Part shown: piece by piece, positions 13,936 through 20,948 of the stretch
Position numbering within the stretch: the stretch's first letter is position 1
How the letters are laid out: every line of letters starts with the position of its first letter
Assembly: GCA_945870465.1 (NCBI GenBank)
Contig: CAMBSS010000067.1
Coordinates: forward strand, 1-20,948
Reading direction: 5' to 3'
DNA from: Bordetella parapertussis
Lineage (GTDB): Bacteria > Pseudomonadota > Gammaproteobacteria > Burkholderiales > SG8-41
Length of the DNA stretch: 20,948 nucleotides
Translations under genes and position numbers: made by a program
The notes under the pieces: generated by a model
What the model was told of the DNA's origin: nothing
The model's database searches: none
Seen by the model: only the letters and a program-made list of their open reading frames with translations

Positions 13936-14736
13936 CTAGGGTACGCGGGTTGCGCTCCACGTATGCGTGGTGCGGCCCTTCGCGATACCTTCCATCCTGT
14001 CGCCGGTGATGCGTCCTTCGTAAGCGACGCCGTTCAGCGTAAAGCGGATTTCATTGCCGTTCAGGCGGCCGTCTTCGAGGCGCACCGCAATGCCGCTGGT
14101 TTCGTATGTACCGAACACCAGTTGCATGTCCTGCTCCAGCGTCAATTCCGCGTCGGGCAGGCGCCACGCGCCGGCGACTTCGGCCGGCACCACGTAGAGC
14201 GTCGCAATGCACCAGCTCAAGCAGGGCGCGGTGCGGTCGGTTGCTTCCGGATACCAGCCGGCAATGTCGTAGGTATTCGAGACGATTCTGGTCCCCGGTT
14301 TTAATGCGCGGAATTTGGCGGCGAGTTTGCGCAGGTTGTCGGGGATCAGGAACAGGATCAGGACGGTTGCCTGCGAAATGTCGGCTTCGAACATGTCGTT
14401 CTGCACGAACAATGTTTTGTCGGCAACGCCCGCGGCCGCGGCGTTGCGCCGTGACACTTCGACGAGGCCCGGGTCGTATTCAACGCCGAGCGCGCGAGCG
14501 CCGCGTTTTGCCGCGGCGATGACATTGCGGCCGTCGCCCGAGCCCAGGTCTATGACGTAGTCCTGCGGCGTCACGCGCGCCAGGTCGAGCATTTTCTCGA
14601 CCATGTCGCGCGGCGACGGGATCCACACGACATCCTTGCCCTGCTGTCCCTCGAATGGAGCAGCGGGTTGGGCCTCGACGGCGCCGGCCAGCAACAGGCA
14701 AAGTGAAATGACGCACGCGCGGTAACAGTGGTTCAC
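13936..14736 (-). CDS. Exported SAM-dependent methyltransferase-like protein
   Basis: A 266-residue protein with a signal peptide (MNHCYRACVISLCLLLAGAV, cleavage near VEA|QP) followed by a class I methyltransferase domain. Motif I is VIDLGSGDGR (61-70), the acidic end of strand two is Glu86 in GVEYDP, and FVQNDMFEAD and LKPGTRIVSNTYD follow. About 100 C-terminal residues form a beta-rich extension (LTLEQDMQLVFGTYE, FTLNGVAYEGRITGD). The start is a GTG at 14736 with CGGAG 7 nt upstream; the open frame continues further, but only there does a ribosome site meet a signal sequence. Exported proteins with this domain recur in bacteria although SAM is cytosolic, so substrate and even activity are unclear. 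It is divergent from the FMN enzyme at 14874. Confidence 0.8.
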   Translation of the reverse strand: MNHCYRACVISLCLLLAGAVEAQPAAPFEGQQGKDVVWIPSPRDMVEKMLDLARVTPQDYVIDLGSGDGRNVIAAAKRGARALGVEYDPGLVEVSRRNAAAAGVADKTLFVQNDMFEADISQATVLILFLIPDNLRKLAAKFRALKPGTRIVSNTYDIAGWYPEATDRTAPCLSWCIATLYVVPAEVAGAWRLPDAELTLEQDMQLVFGTYETSGIAVRLEDGRLNGNEIRFTLNGVAYEGRITGDRMEGIAKGRTTHTWSATRVP

Positions 14737-14873
14737 GGCAAACTCCGGGGAAGGGCACAATCGTTTATCATTATGACTGGTGAAGGCGTTGTGGAAAACA
14801 GCCGCCGCACCCCGGAGTTTGCCGCTCTCGCCAGCGCAGAGCCATCGTTGACGCACCCCAAGGGATATCGCAC

Positions 14874-16109
14874 ATGAGCAAAAAAGACCTGAACGCATAC
14901 AATATTTTCGATCTGCGCGATATCGCGCTGAAACGCGTGCCCAAGGGGCTCTTTGAATTCATGGACCGCGGCACCGAAGATGAAGTGTCGCTGAAGAACA
15001 ACCGCGCCGTATTTGACCGCCTGCGCTTCAAGACGCGCACCCTCGTTGACGTATCCAAGCGCAACCAGGACACCACGATCTTCGGCGTCAAGCACAAGAT
15101 GCCACTGGTGATTGCGCCCACCGGCACCGCGGGACTGATGTGGTTCGAGGGTGAGCTCGCGCTGGCGCGCGCGGCGCGCGCGGCGGGCATTCCGTTCACG
15201 CTCGCCACCGGCTCGATGACGGCCATGGAAAGAGTCGCCGATGAAGCAGGCGGTGAACTCTGGTTCCAGCTTTACATGTGGCCCGACCGCGCGCTGTCGC
15301 ATGAACTGGTCAACCGCGCCAAGGCCGCCGGCTACAAGGCGCTGGTGGTGACGGTGGACGGCGTATCGGCCGGCAACCGCGAATACAATATCCGCAATGG
15401 TTTCACCATCCCGTTTTCGTTTTCGGCGCGCAACGTGTTCGACATGGTCACGCATCCGCGCTGGCTCATCGGCACCATGATGCGTTATCTCGTCACCAGC
15501 GGCATGCCGATGTATGCAAACTACCCGGCGGCGGCGAAAGCCAAGATGACCAGGGGGCCGGTGGGGCGCTCCAGCCTGCGCACCGATTCGATCAGCTGGG
15601 CTGATCTCGATGCGCTGCGCAAGATATGGCCGCATAAACTGATCGTGAAAGGCGTGCTCGATCCGCAGGACGCCGCGATGGCAGTCGACCATGGCGCCGA
15701 CGGCATCGACGTGTCCAATCACGGCGGGCGCAATCTCGACGGCATCGTGTCACCGATCGAAGTGCTGCCGGAAATCGTCGATGCGGTGGGCAAGCGCGCG
15801 ACCATCTTCATGGACAGCGGCATACGGCGCGGCAGCGACGTGGTCAAAGCGCTGGCGTTGGGCGCCAATGCGGTGATGGTCGGCCGCTCGACGCTCTATG
15901 GCGTTGCCGCCGGCGGCGAAGCAGGCGCCGCGCGCGCGCTCGAAATCTATCGCGACGAAATCAGCCGCAACATGGCGTTGCTGGGCTGCTCGACCATTCC
16001 CGAACTCGGGCCGCATTGCCTGCAGTTCGTCGATGCGCAATTGCGTCCGCCGTCGCTGGCGCGTCCGGCGCTGCGGGCGGCCGATACCAAAGCAGTAGCA
16101 GAGGGCTGA
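14874..16109 (+). CDS. FMN-dependent alpha-hydroxyacid dehydrogenase/oxidase
   Basis: A 411-residue TIM-barrel flavoenzyme of the glycolate oxidase / L-lactate dehydrogenase / mandelate dehydrogenase family, which oxidises 2-hydroxy acids to 2-oxo acids. Family marks: PLVIAPTGTAGLMWFEGE (FMN site), LATGSMTAMERV, WFQLYMW, the lysine in LIVKGVL, and the active-site signature SNHGGRNLDG with catalytic His283 and Arg286. The usual Gln after Arg is Asn here. GSDVVKALALGANAVMVGR near the C-terminus binds the FMN phosphate. An AAGGGA lies about 8 nt before the ATG. It stands alone between a divergent methyltransferase-like gene and a GC-rich hairpin at 16125. The true substrate and electron acceptor (oxygen, quinone or cytochrome) cannot be read from sequence. 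Confidence 0.9.
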   Translation: MSKKDLNAYNIFDLRDIALKRVPKGLFEFMDRGTEDEVSLKNNRAVFDRLRFKTRTLVDVSKRNQDTTIFGVKHKMPLVIAPTGTAGLMWFEGELALARAARAAGIPFTLATGSMTAMERVADEAGGELWFQLYMWPDRALSHELVNRAKAAGYKALVVTVDGVSAGNREYNIRNGFTIPFSFSARNVFDMVTHPRWLIGTMMRYLVTSGMPMYANYPAAAKAKMTRGPVGRSSLRTDSISWADLDALRKIWPHKLIVKGVLDPQDAAMAVDHGADGIDVSNHGGRNLDGIVSPIEVLPEIVDAVGKRATIFMDSGIRRGSDVVKALALGANAVMVGRSTLYGVAAGGEAGAARALEIYRDEISRNMALLGCSTIPELGPHCLQFVDAQLRPPSLARPALRAADTKAVAEG

Positions 16110-16124
16110 GCGTTTCGTGGCCGC

Positions 16125-16157
16125 CGGCGGGCGGGACAGAGCCTGTCCCGCCCGCCG
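16125..16157 (+). other. Very stable 15-bp hairpin without T-run
   Basis: CGGCGGGCGGGACAG (16125-16139), loop AGC, and CTGTCCCGCCCGCCG (16143-16157) form a perfect 15-bp stem, 15 nt after the stop of the FMN enzyme. It is followed by CGGAGTTCGCC, so it lacks the T-tract of an intrinsic terminator. It may block 3' exonucleases, mark a Rho-dependent end, or bind a protein as a palindrome. Confidence 0.7.
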
Positions 16158-16242
16158 CGGAGTTCGCCGCGCCCCACGCGGCTATGTTCGTTATGCCGGC
16201 GATTGAGCCGCCCGGCATACTCATTCATAACAGGGAGTCCAC

Positions 16243-17091
16243 ATGGGCAATCAACTCGAGACGCTTGATCAGGTCAAGGCCGCCGTCCTCGACATGGCGG
16301 TCAGGTTCGGCCCCAGGGTGCTGGTCGCGATCCTGATCCTCGTCGTCGGCTATATCGTGTCGCGCTGGGCGGGCAGCATGCTGGGGCGCATGCTCAAACG
16401 CTTCAGGCTCGAACCGCCGGTGCGTTCGCTGCTGGTGCGTTGCGGCCGCCTCATCGTCCTCGGATTGTTCGCGATCATGGCGCTGCAGAACCTTGGCGTC
16501 GAACTGCTGCCTCTCATCGCCGGCCTCGGCGTTGCGGGCGCCGGCATCGCTCTCGCCATGCAGGGCATCCTCGGCAACCTGGCTGCCGGCCTGACCATCA
16601 TATTCACCGAGCCTTTTCAAGTCGGCGACTACATCTCGATTGCCAAGGAAGAAGGCGAAGTCCTCGATATCAGCCTGTCCAATACGACGTTGGGGCATGC
16701 CGACCGCTCCAAGGTGGTGATACCGAACCGCAAAATCGTCGGCGAGATCCTGCACAACTACGGCCGTATCCGGCAGCTCAATGTGGCGGTAGGCGTTTCC
16801 TACGGCACCGACATGAATGTCGCCCTCGGCGCGATCGATGAAGTCCTGCGTGCGAATCCACGCGTGCTGCAGGACCCGGCGCCGGGCATTGCCATTACGC
16901 GGCTCGCCGACTCCAGCGTCGTCATCAGCGTCAATCCGTGGGTCAAGGTGCCCGATTACATCGCGGCCGTCGGTGAGGTCAACAAGGCGATCCTGGAGAC
17001 GTTCCGCGCGCGCAACGTCGTCATCCCGTTTCCGCAGCGCGAAGTGCGGATGGTGGGGGCAAGGGCTGAAATCAGCGTAACGTCAGCATGA
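16243..17091 (+). CDS. Small-conductance mechanosensitive channel (MscS family)
   Basis: A 282-residue inner-membrane channel that opens under membrane tension to release solutes on osmotic downshock. TM1 is about 24-45 (VLVAILILVVGYIVSRWAGS), TM2 about 66-85, and the pore helix TM3 about 90-115 with the Gly/Ala pattern LGVAGAGIALAMQGILGN. It is followed by the signature IIFTEPFQVGDYI and the beta domain with VVIPNRKIVGEILHNY. Size and three-helix layout match E. coli MscS. CAGGGAG precedes the ATG. Its last codons overlap the LysR-type gene by 4 bp (ATGA), which is unusual for an MscS gene. This suggests that channel and regulator are made together. Confidence 0.93.
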   Translation: MGNQLETLDQVKAAVLDMAVRFGPRVLVAILILVVGYIVSRWAGSMLGRMLKRFRLEPPVRSLLVRCGRLIVLGLFAIMALQNLGVELLPLIAGLGVAGAGIALAMQGILGNLAAGLTIIFTEPFQVGDYISIAKEEGEVLDISLSNTTLGHADRSKVVIPNRKIVGEILHNYGRIRQLNVAVGVSYGTDMNVALGAIDEVLRANPRVLQDPAPGIAITRLADSSVVISVNPWVKVPDYIAAVGEVNKAILETFRARNVVIPFPQREVRMVGARAEISVTSA

Positions 17092-18047
17092 ACCTCAAGC
17101 AACTGAAAGCGCTGTGCGAAGTCGTCGACCGCGGCTACACGATTTCCGGCGCCGCGCATTCGCTCTGCCGGACGCAGCCGAGCATTACGCGGCAGATCCA
17201 GGAACTCGAAAAAGAACTCGGCATCGAGCTGTTCGTACGCAAGCGCAACAAGATACTCGACATGACGTCGCAGGGGCGGGAAGTTGTCGCCATCGCGCGG
17301 CGCATGCTAGAAGACGCGAAGAACATGCAGCGCGTCAGCGACGAACTGTCGCAGCTCGCGGCCGGCGAATTTTCCATCGCGACCACGCATACCCAGGCGC
17401 GCTACGTGCTGCCGCCGGTCATCCGCAAGTTCATGCAAAGCCATCCGCGCGTGAAATTGAACCTGCGGCAGGGCACGCCCGCGCAGTGCTGCGAGCTCGT
17501 GGCGCAGGGCAGGGCCGACATCGCGATCTGCACCGAGACCCAGCATGTGCCTGACGAGGTGGCGGTCCTGCCTTGTTACGGCTTGAGCCGCAGCCTGGTC
17601 ACGCCGCGGCGGCACCCGCTGCTGCGCGTGAAGTCGTTGACGCTGGCCGCCATCGCCCGCTATCCCATCATCACTTACGACGAAGGCTTCAGTGCGCGTT
17701 CCATCGTCGACAAGGCGTTCGCCGAAGCGGGGCTGACGCCGAACGTGGTGCTGAGCGCGATCGATGCCGACGTCAGCAAGGCCTACGTGGAAATGGGGCT
17801 GGGCATCGCGATCCTCGCGACCATCGCATTTGATGCGCGCAAGGACGCCAATTTGCGCCAGCGCGACGCCAAGCGCCTGTTCGCGCCCAGCACGCTCGGT
17901 ATCGTCGTGCGTCGCAAGAGCTATCTGCGCGGCTACATGATCGACTTCATGCGGCTGTTTGCGCCCGCGCTGAAAAAGTCCGAGGTGGACAAGGCGATTG
18001 CCGGGCGGCGGATTGCCGCTGCGCAGGGAAGCCTTCCCTCACTCTGA
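17088..18047 (+). CDS. CysB-like LysR-family transcription regulator
   Basis: A 319-residue LysR-type regulator. The winged helix-turn-helix spans about residues 1-65 (MNLKQLKALCEVVDRGYTIS, QPSITRQIQELEKELG), with a linker helix and a periplasmic-binding-protein-like effector domain from about 93. The stretch TTHTQARYVLP (99-109) is the effector-site hallmark of the CysB/Cbl branch, whose members sense sulfate, O-acetylserine or related anions and control sulfur assimilation. Others in the branch respond to other anions, so the effector here is uncertain. The start overlaps the MscS stop as ATGA, so it is likely translationally coupled. It ends 160 bp before the RraA-flavoprotein-FeS operon, which it may regulate. 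No sulfur genes are visible in the window. Confidence 0.9.
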   Translation: MNLKQLKALCEVVDRGYTISGAAHSLCRTQPSITRQIQELEKELGIELFVRKRNKILDMTSQGREVVAIARRMLEDAKNMQRVSDELSQLAAGEFSIATTHTQARYVLPPVIRKFMQSHPRVKLNLRQGTPAQCCELVAQGRADIAICTETQHVPDEVAVLPCYGLSRSLVTPRRHPLLRVKSLTLAAIARYPIITYDEGFSARSIVDKAFAEAGLTPNVVLSAIDADVSKAYVEMGLGIAILATIAFDARKDANLRQRDAKRLFAPSTLGIVVRRKSYLRGYMIDFMRLFAPALKKSEVDKAIAGRRIAAAQGSLPSL

Positions 18048-18097
18048 GCCGTGCCCGGCCCTGCCGGCCTTAGTATGTGAAAAATGCATAGCAAGAG

Positions 18098-18124
18098 TGA
18101 TATTTGTTATTTTATTCGATATCA
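18098..18124 (+). promoter_or_regulatory. Candidate operator: TGATAT-N15-ATATCA dyad in an AT-rich leader
   Basis: TGATAT at 18098-18103 and ATATCA at 18119-18124 form a 6-bp inverted repeat with centres 21 bp apart, two helical turns. It lies in a conspicuously AT-rich patch in otherwise GC-rich DNA, between the CysB-like gene and the operon starting at 18208. Geometry and composition suit a LysR-type or other dimeric regulator. The neighbouring CysB-like protein is the obvious candidate, but this rests on position only. Confidence 0.4.
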
Positions 18125-18207
18125 GGGCTCTGCTAGCATGGTGCTGGTTCAGCTTGTGTCCATGATAAGAACAACGGCATCCGCGCCGCCACGAACTGAG
18201 GAAATCC

Positions 18208-18894
18208 ATGTACGGCCAAATTCATCACAACTTTCCGCGCCCGTCGCCGGCGCTGCTGAAGCAGCTCGAAGGCATCTGGACTTCCACGCTGGCCGACACC
18301 ATGGGCCGCCACGGCGTGATGATGCCGGAGATACGCCCGATATTCGAACCGATCCGCCTGATCGGCGTGGCGTTCACCGTCCTCAACTACCCGAACGACA
18401 ACATTACGACGCACAAGGCGCTGACCATGCTGCAGCCGGGCGACGTGCTGGTGATCGATGAAGGCCGCGAGAACAACACCGGCTCGTTCGGTCACAACAT
18501 GTCGCTGCAGGCGCGCAACCGCGGTGCGCTGGGCATCGTGACCAACGGCTGCGTGCGCGACATCCGTTTGCTGCGCGCCGAGAAATTCGCCGCGTTCTGC
18601 CGCGGCGTGTGCCCGCGCTCCGCGCAAAAAAATACCCCCGGCGCGATCAACGTACCGGTGCACGTCGGTGGCCTCGTGATCAGTCCGGGCGACATCGTGG
18701 TCGGCGATGACGATGGCGTCGCGGTGATCCCGCTCAAGGCCGCGGAGGAAATCATCAAGATCGCGCGCCAGCGTATGGACATGGAGCACCAGCAGGCGGA
18801 CGACATCAAGCAGGGTAAGAAGCCGCTCGAGATCATCTACGGCGAGAACTGGGTCGACGCCGACCTCAAGGGCAAAGTGCAGGAATTTAAGTAG
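18208..18894 (+). CDS. RraA/HMG-CHA aldolase-family protein
   Basis: A 228-residue protein of the RraA-like family, which includes 4-hydroxy-4-methyl-2-oxoglutarate / 4-carboxy-4-hydroxy-2-oxoadipate aldolases. These divalent-metal enzymes make pyruvate plus pyruvate or oxaloacetate at the end of gallate and protocatechuate 4,5-cleavage routes. Visible marks: FTVLNYPNDN, MLQPGDVLVIDEG, GHNMSLQARNRGALGIV, and the Arg-Asp pair Arg117-Asp118 in TNGCVRD. The family usually has TDGxVRD, so Asn113 replaces Asp. The tail region PVHVGGLVISPGDIVVGDDD matches the aldolase branch. GAGGAAATCC precedes the ATG. It is the first gene of a tight operon: the flavoprotein gene starts 10 bp after its stop. The real substrate and even aldolase activity are inferred. 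Confidence 0.85.
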   Translation: MYGQIHHNFPRPSPALLKQLEGIWTSTLADTMGRHGVMMPEIRPIFEPIRLIGVAFTVLNYPNDNITTHKALTMLQPGDVLVIDEGRENNTGSFGHNMSLQARNRGALGIVTNGCVRDIRLLRAEKFAAFCRGVCPRSAQKNTPGAINVPVHVGGLVISPGDIVVGDDDGVAVIPLKAAEEIIKIARQRMDMEHQQADDIKQGKKPLEIIYGENWVDADLKGKVQEFK

Positions 18895-18904
18895 GAGCGC
18901 GCGA

Positions 18905-20671
18905 GTGACAGCCAAAACCGAAGTATTCACCGAGCACGTCGACGTGCTGATCGCCGGCAGCGGCGCGGCGGGCATGCGGGCGGCGATCGCCGCGCACGAT
19001 GCGGGCGCCAAGGTCGTGCTGCTCGCCAAAGGGCCGCGGCGCGCCAACCATACCCGGATGTCGGGCGGCCGCTACAACGCCGTGTCGGGCTTCAATCCCG
19101 CCGACAGCACCGACGCATTTTTCCGGGACACGGTGGATTCGGGCGTCGGCATCAACAACTATCCGTTGACGCGCATACTCGCCGACGAGGCGATGGACCG
19201 CGCCTACGATCTCGAAAGCTACGGTCTCGCGTGGGACCGCACCGAGATCAAGAAATATTACATGTCGATGACCGGCGGCGGCACGTTCGTGCGCACGCTT
19301 GGCTCGATCGACGAAGGCATAGGCATCACCGAAGTGATGCTGCACCAGCTGCACAAGCGCGGCATCCGTATCTGCGATTTTCATATGCTCGCCGACGTGG
19401 TGCAGGACGACAGCGGACGCGTCACCGGCGGTCTTGCGCTCGATCTTTCGAAAGGCGCGTGGCGTTATTTTTCCGCCGGCGCGGTGGTCATCGCGACCGG
19501 CGGCACGTCGCAGTTGTATGAGACGAGCTCCGGTCCCGCGATCAATACCGGCGACGGTATCGCGATAGCGCTGCGCGCCGGCGCCGAGCTGGTGGACATC
19601 GAGTTCATGCAGTTCATCCCGATCTCGTTCGTCTATCCGCCCAGCGCGCGCGGCTACACGCTGATCGAGCCCGCGCATTACGGCATGCGCCATTTCGACC
19701 CCAAGGCGGAGCCGGCGCATCTGCTGAACACCAAGGGCGAGCGTTTCGTGCTGAAGCACGATCCGGTGCGGCGCGAAGGCAGCACGCGCGACATCCTCGC
19801 GCGCGCCATCATGCTGGAGATCCTCGAAGGCCGCGGCACGCCGGAAGGCGGCGTGCTGATGCATCCCGATCCGCAGGTGTTCGATGCTTTCCTCAAAGAG
19901 CGGCCCATCTACATCAAGCGGCTGCTCGAGAATTACGGCGAAGGCCACGCGCGCTTGCAGGAGCCGATCCAGGTCACGCCGAGCGCGCTGTATACGCTGG
20001 GCGGCGTGCGCATCGATCCGTGGTGCCGCTGCAACGTGCCGGGGCTGCTGGTCAGCGGTGAAGCGGCCGGCGGCGTGCACGGCGCCAACCGTCTGGGCGG
20101 CAGTTCCATGCCCGATATCCAGGTGTTTGGGCGGCGCGCCGGTATCGCGGCAGCCGAAGATGCGCGTGAGTATGCGGGTGGCGGCGCGGCCCAGCTCGAC
20201 AAGGCACGCGCACGCGCGGCAGCGCTCGAAGCCTGCATGCAGCGCAACGACGGCGTGCGTCCGCCCGACATCAAGAAACGCATCCAGAAACTCATGTGGG
20301 ACCACGTCGGTCTCGTGCGCAGCGGCGCCAAGCTGACGGAAACCCTGGCGGCGTTCCGCAGTCTGCGCGAGCACGTGCTGCCGACCGTGAAAGTCACGAA
20401 TAAATCGCGGGTGCTCAACCGCGAGTGGATGGAATTCCTCGAGCTCGAGAACCTGCTCGACATCGGCGAAGCGATGGCCGCGAGTTCGCTGCAGCGCCCC
20501 GAGACGCGCGGCGCGCATTACCGCACCGATTTTCCGGCACTGGACTCCACTTGGACTGCCAACTTGATAGTACGGCGCCATGCCGGCCAGTTGCAGGTTG
20601 AAAAGAAAGCCGTCGTGACGCTGGAGAAAGCAGTGCCGGCACGCGAAAAAATTGCAGGAGCGATAGCGTAA
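18905..20671 (+). CDS. SdhA/FrdA-like FAD flavoprotein subunit with altered active site
   Basis: A 588-residue flavoprotein of the succinate dehydrogenase / fumarate reductase / L-aspartate oxidase family. The FAD-binding GSGAAGMRAA starts at residue 18. His49 in NHTRMSGG sits where SdhA links FAD covalently. Arg300 in RDILARAIMLEI matches the catalytic arginine, and GEAAGGVHGANRLGGSSMPD is the FAD cap signature. However, the family FHPTG is FIPIS here (Ile238 for His) and HYTMGG is LYTLGG (Leu362 for His). Both histidines that hold the succinate carboxylates are missing, so a different substrate is likely. Start: GTG 18905 with TAGGAG upstream. The stop overlaps the next ATG as TAATG. It should form a complex with the [2Fe-2S] subunit that follows. 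Confidence 0.88.
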   Translation: MTAKTEVFTEHVDVLIAGSGAAGMRAAIAAHDAGAKVVLLAKGPRRANHTRMSGGRYNAVSGFNPADSTDAFFRDTVDSGVGINNYPLTRILADEAMDRAYDLESYGLAWDRTEIKKYYMSMTGGGTFVRTLGSIDEGIGITEVMLHQLHKRGIRICDFHMLADVVQDDSGRVTGGLALDLSKGAWRYFSAGAVVIATGGTSQLYETSSGPAINTGDGIAIALRAGAELVDIEFMQFIPISFVYPPSARGYTLIEPAHYGMRHFDPKAEPAHLLNTKGERFVLKHDPVRREGSTRDILARAIMLEILEGRGTPEGGVLMHPDPQVFDAFLKERPIYIKRLLENYGEGHARLQEPIQVTPSALYTLGGVRIDPWCRCNVPGLLVSGEAAGGVHGANRLGGSSMPDIQVFGRRAGIAAAEDAREYAGGGAAQLDKARARAAALEACMQRNDGVRPPDIKKRIQKLMWDHVGLVRSGAKLTETLAAFRSLREHVLPTVKVTNKSRVLNREWMEFLELENLLDIGEAMAASSLQRPETRGAHYRTDFPALDSTWTANLIVRRHAGQLQVEKKAVVTLEKAVPAREKIAGAIA

Positions 20672-20948
20672 TGCCTACCGATATTAAAATGCGGGCTGAA
20701 ATCCGGCGCTACGACCCAAGTGTCGATGCCGAGCCGCACTACGAGACGTTCGAAGTCGCGGGCCAGGACAACTGGCGCGTCCTCGACGTCATCCGTTCGA
20801 TTTACGAGCGACAGGCCGGCGATCTCGCCTATCAGTTCGCGTGCCGCGTCGGCCGCTGCGGCACCTGCGCGGTCAAGGTCAACGGCGTGCCCGTGCTGGC
20901 GTGCCAGGAACGCTGCAAGCCCGAGATGAAGATCGAGCCGCTGACGCC
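20671..20948 (+). CDS. SdhB/FrdB-like iron-sulfur subunit (partial, 3' end outside window)
   Basis: The first 92 residues of an electron-transfer subunit of the succinate dehydrogenase / fumarate reductase type. The N-terminus MPTDIKMRAEIRRYDPSVDA and YETFEVAGQDNWRVLDVI lead into the plant-type ferredoxin [2Fe-2S] site. Its cysteines follow the pattern C-x4-C-x2-C-x11-C, in CRVGRCGTC and VPVLAC. All four ligands are Cys, unlike SdhB variants with Asp. The [4Fe-4S] and [3Fe-4S] domain would lie beyond the right edge. AGGAG is about 11 nt before the ATG, which overlaps the flavoprotein stop by one base. It passes electrons from the flavoprotein to an unseen acceptor, such as a membrane anchor or soluble partner. 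Confidence 0.9.
   Translation, partial: MPTDIKMRAEIRRYDPSVDAEPHYETFEVAGQDNWRVLDVIRSIYERQAGDLAYQFACRVGRCGTCAVKVNGVPVLACQERCKPEMKIEPLT

Noticed and set aside
18887..20581. A 564-residue minus-strand frame opposite the flavoprotein
   Set aside because: It is the antisense of an evident FAD enzyme, with the same shadow composition and no motifs.
1..20948. CRISPR arrays, tRNA or rRNA genes, transposases, phage genes
   Set aside because: I found no regularly spaced repeats, no tRNA-like cloverleaf with a TTCRA arm, and no integrase or transposase motifs. The only repeats are the inverted elements listed.

Overview
The window looks like a chromosomal piece of a betaproteobacterium of the Burkholderiales type, possibly an uncultured lineage. 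The evidence is high GC by eye, a CysB-type LysR regulator, and above all the number of Bug-type (tripartite tricarboxylate transporter, TTT) periplasmic solute receptors: one partial, four complete and one broken copy in 21 kb. No TctA/TctB membrane subunit is present. Species cannot be named from sequence alone.

Layout. 1-2819: an edge-truncated Bug receptor (-), a carboxymuconolactone-decarboxylase-like gene (+) preceded by a possible 17-codon leader ORF, and a Bug receptor (+) whose signal peptide lies inside an arm of an intergenic inverted repeat. 2976-4796 (-): a cytochrome c / cytochrome P460 fusion followed by a Bug receptor. 4797-5221: a gene-free stretch with a strong plus-strand terminator but no recognised plus-strand gene before it. 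5178-6230 (-): a decayed locus in which the front of an alpha/beta hydrolase is joined out of frame to the tail of a Bug receptor. 6262-6353: nested palindromes. 6411-7112 (+): a short-chain dehydrogenase-like protein with Phe in place of the catalytic Tyr. 7297-10785 (-): Bug / argininosuccinate-lyase-family enzyme / Bug, probably one operon. 10960-13931 (+): a ThDP-dependent acetolactate-synthase-like enzyme and an MFS transporter. 13936-14736 (-): an exported SAM-methyltransferase-like protein. 14874-16109 (+): an FMN-dependent alpha-hydroxyacid dehydrogenase. 16243-18047 (+): an MscS channel overlapping a CysB-like regulator by 4 bp. 18208 to the edge (+): an RraA/HMG-CHA-aldolase-family protein, an SdhA/FrdA-like flavoprotein and a [2Fe-2S] subunit, tightly packed.

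Together the genes read as an accessory region for uptake and breakdown of small organic acids. Periplasmic receptors are paired with lyases, aldolases, hydroxyacid dehydrogenases, a ThDP carboligase/decarboxylase and a fumarate-reductase-like complex. Substrates cannot be assigned from the sequence. The most unusual points are the repeat-encoded signal peptide, the hydrolase-Bug scar, the SdhA-like protein lacking both substrate-binding histidines, the P460 fusion apparently without the cross-linking lysine, the orphan terminator, and inverted repeats at convergent gene ends. There are no tRNA, rRNA, CRISPR or transposase genes that I can see.
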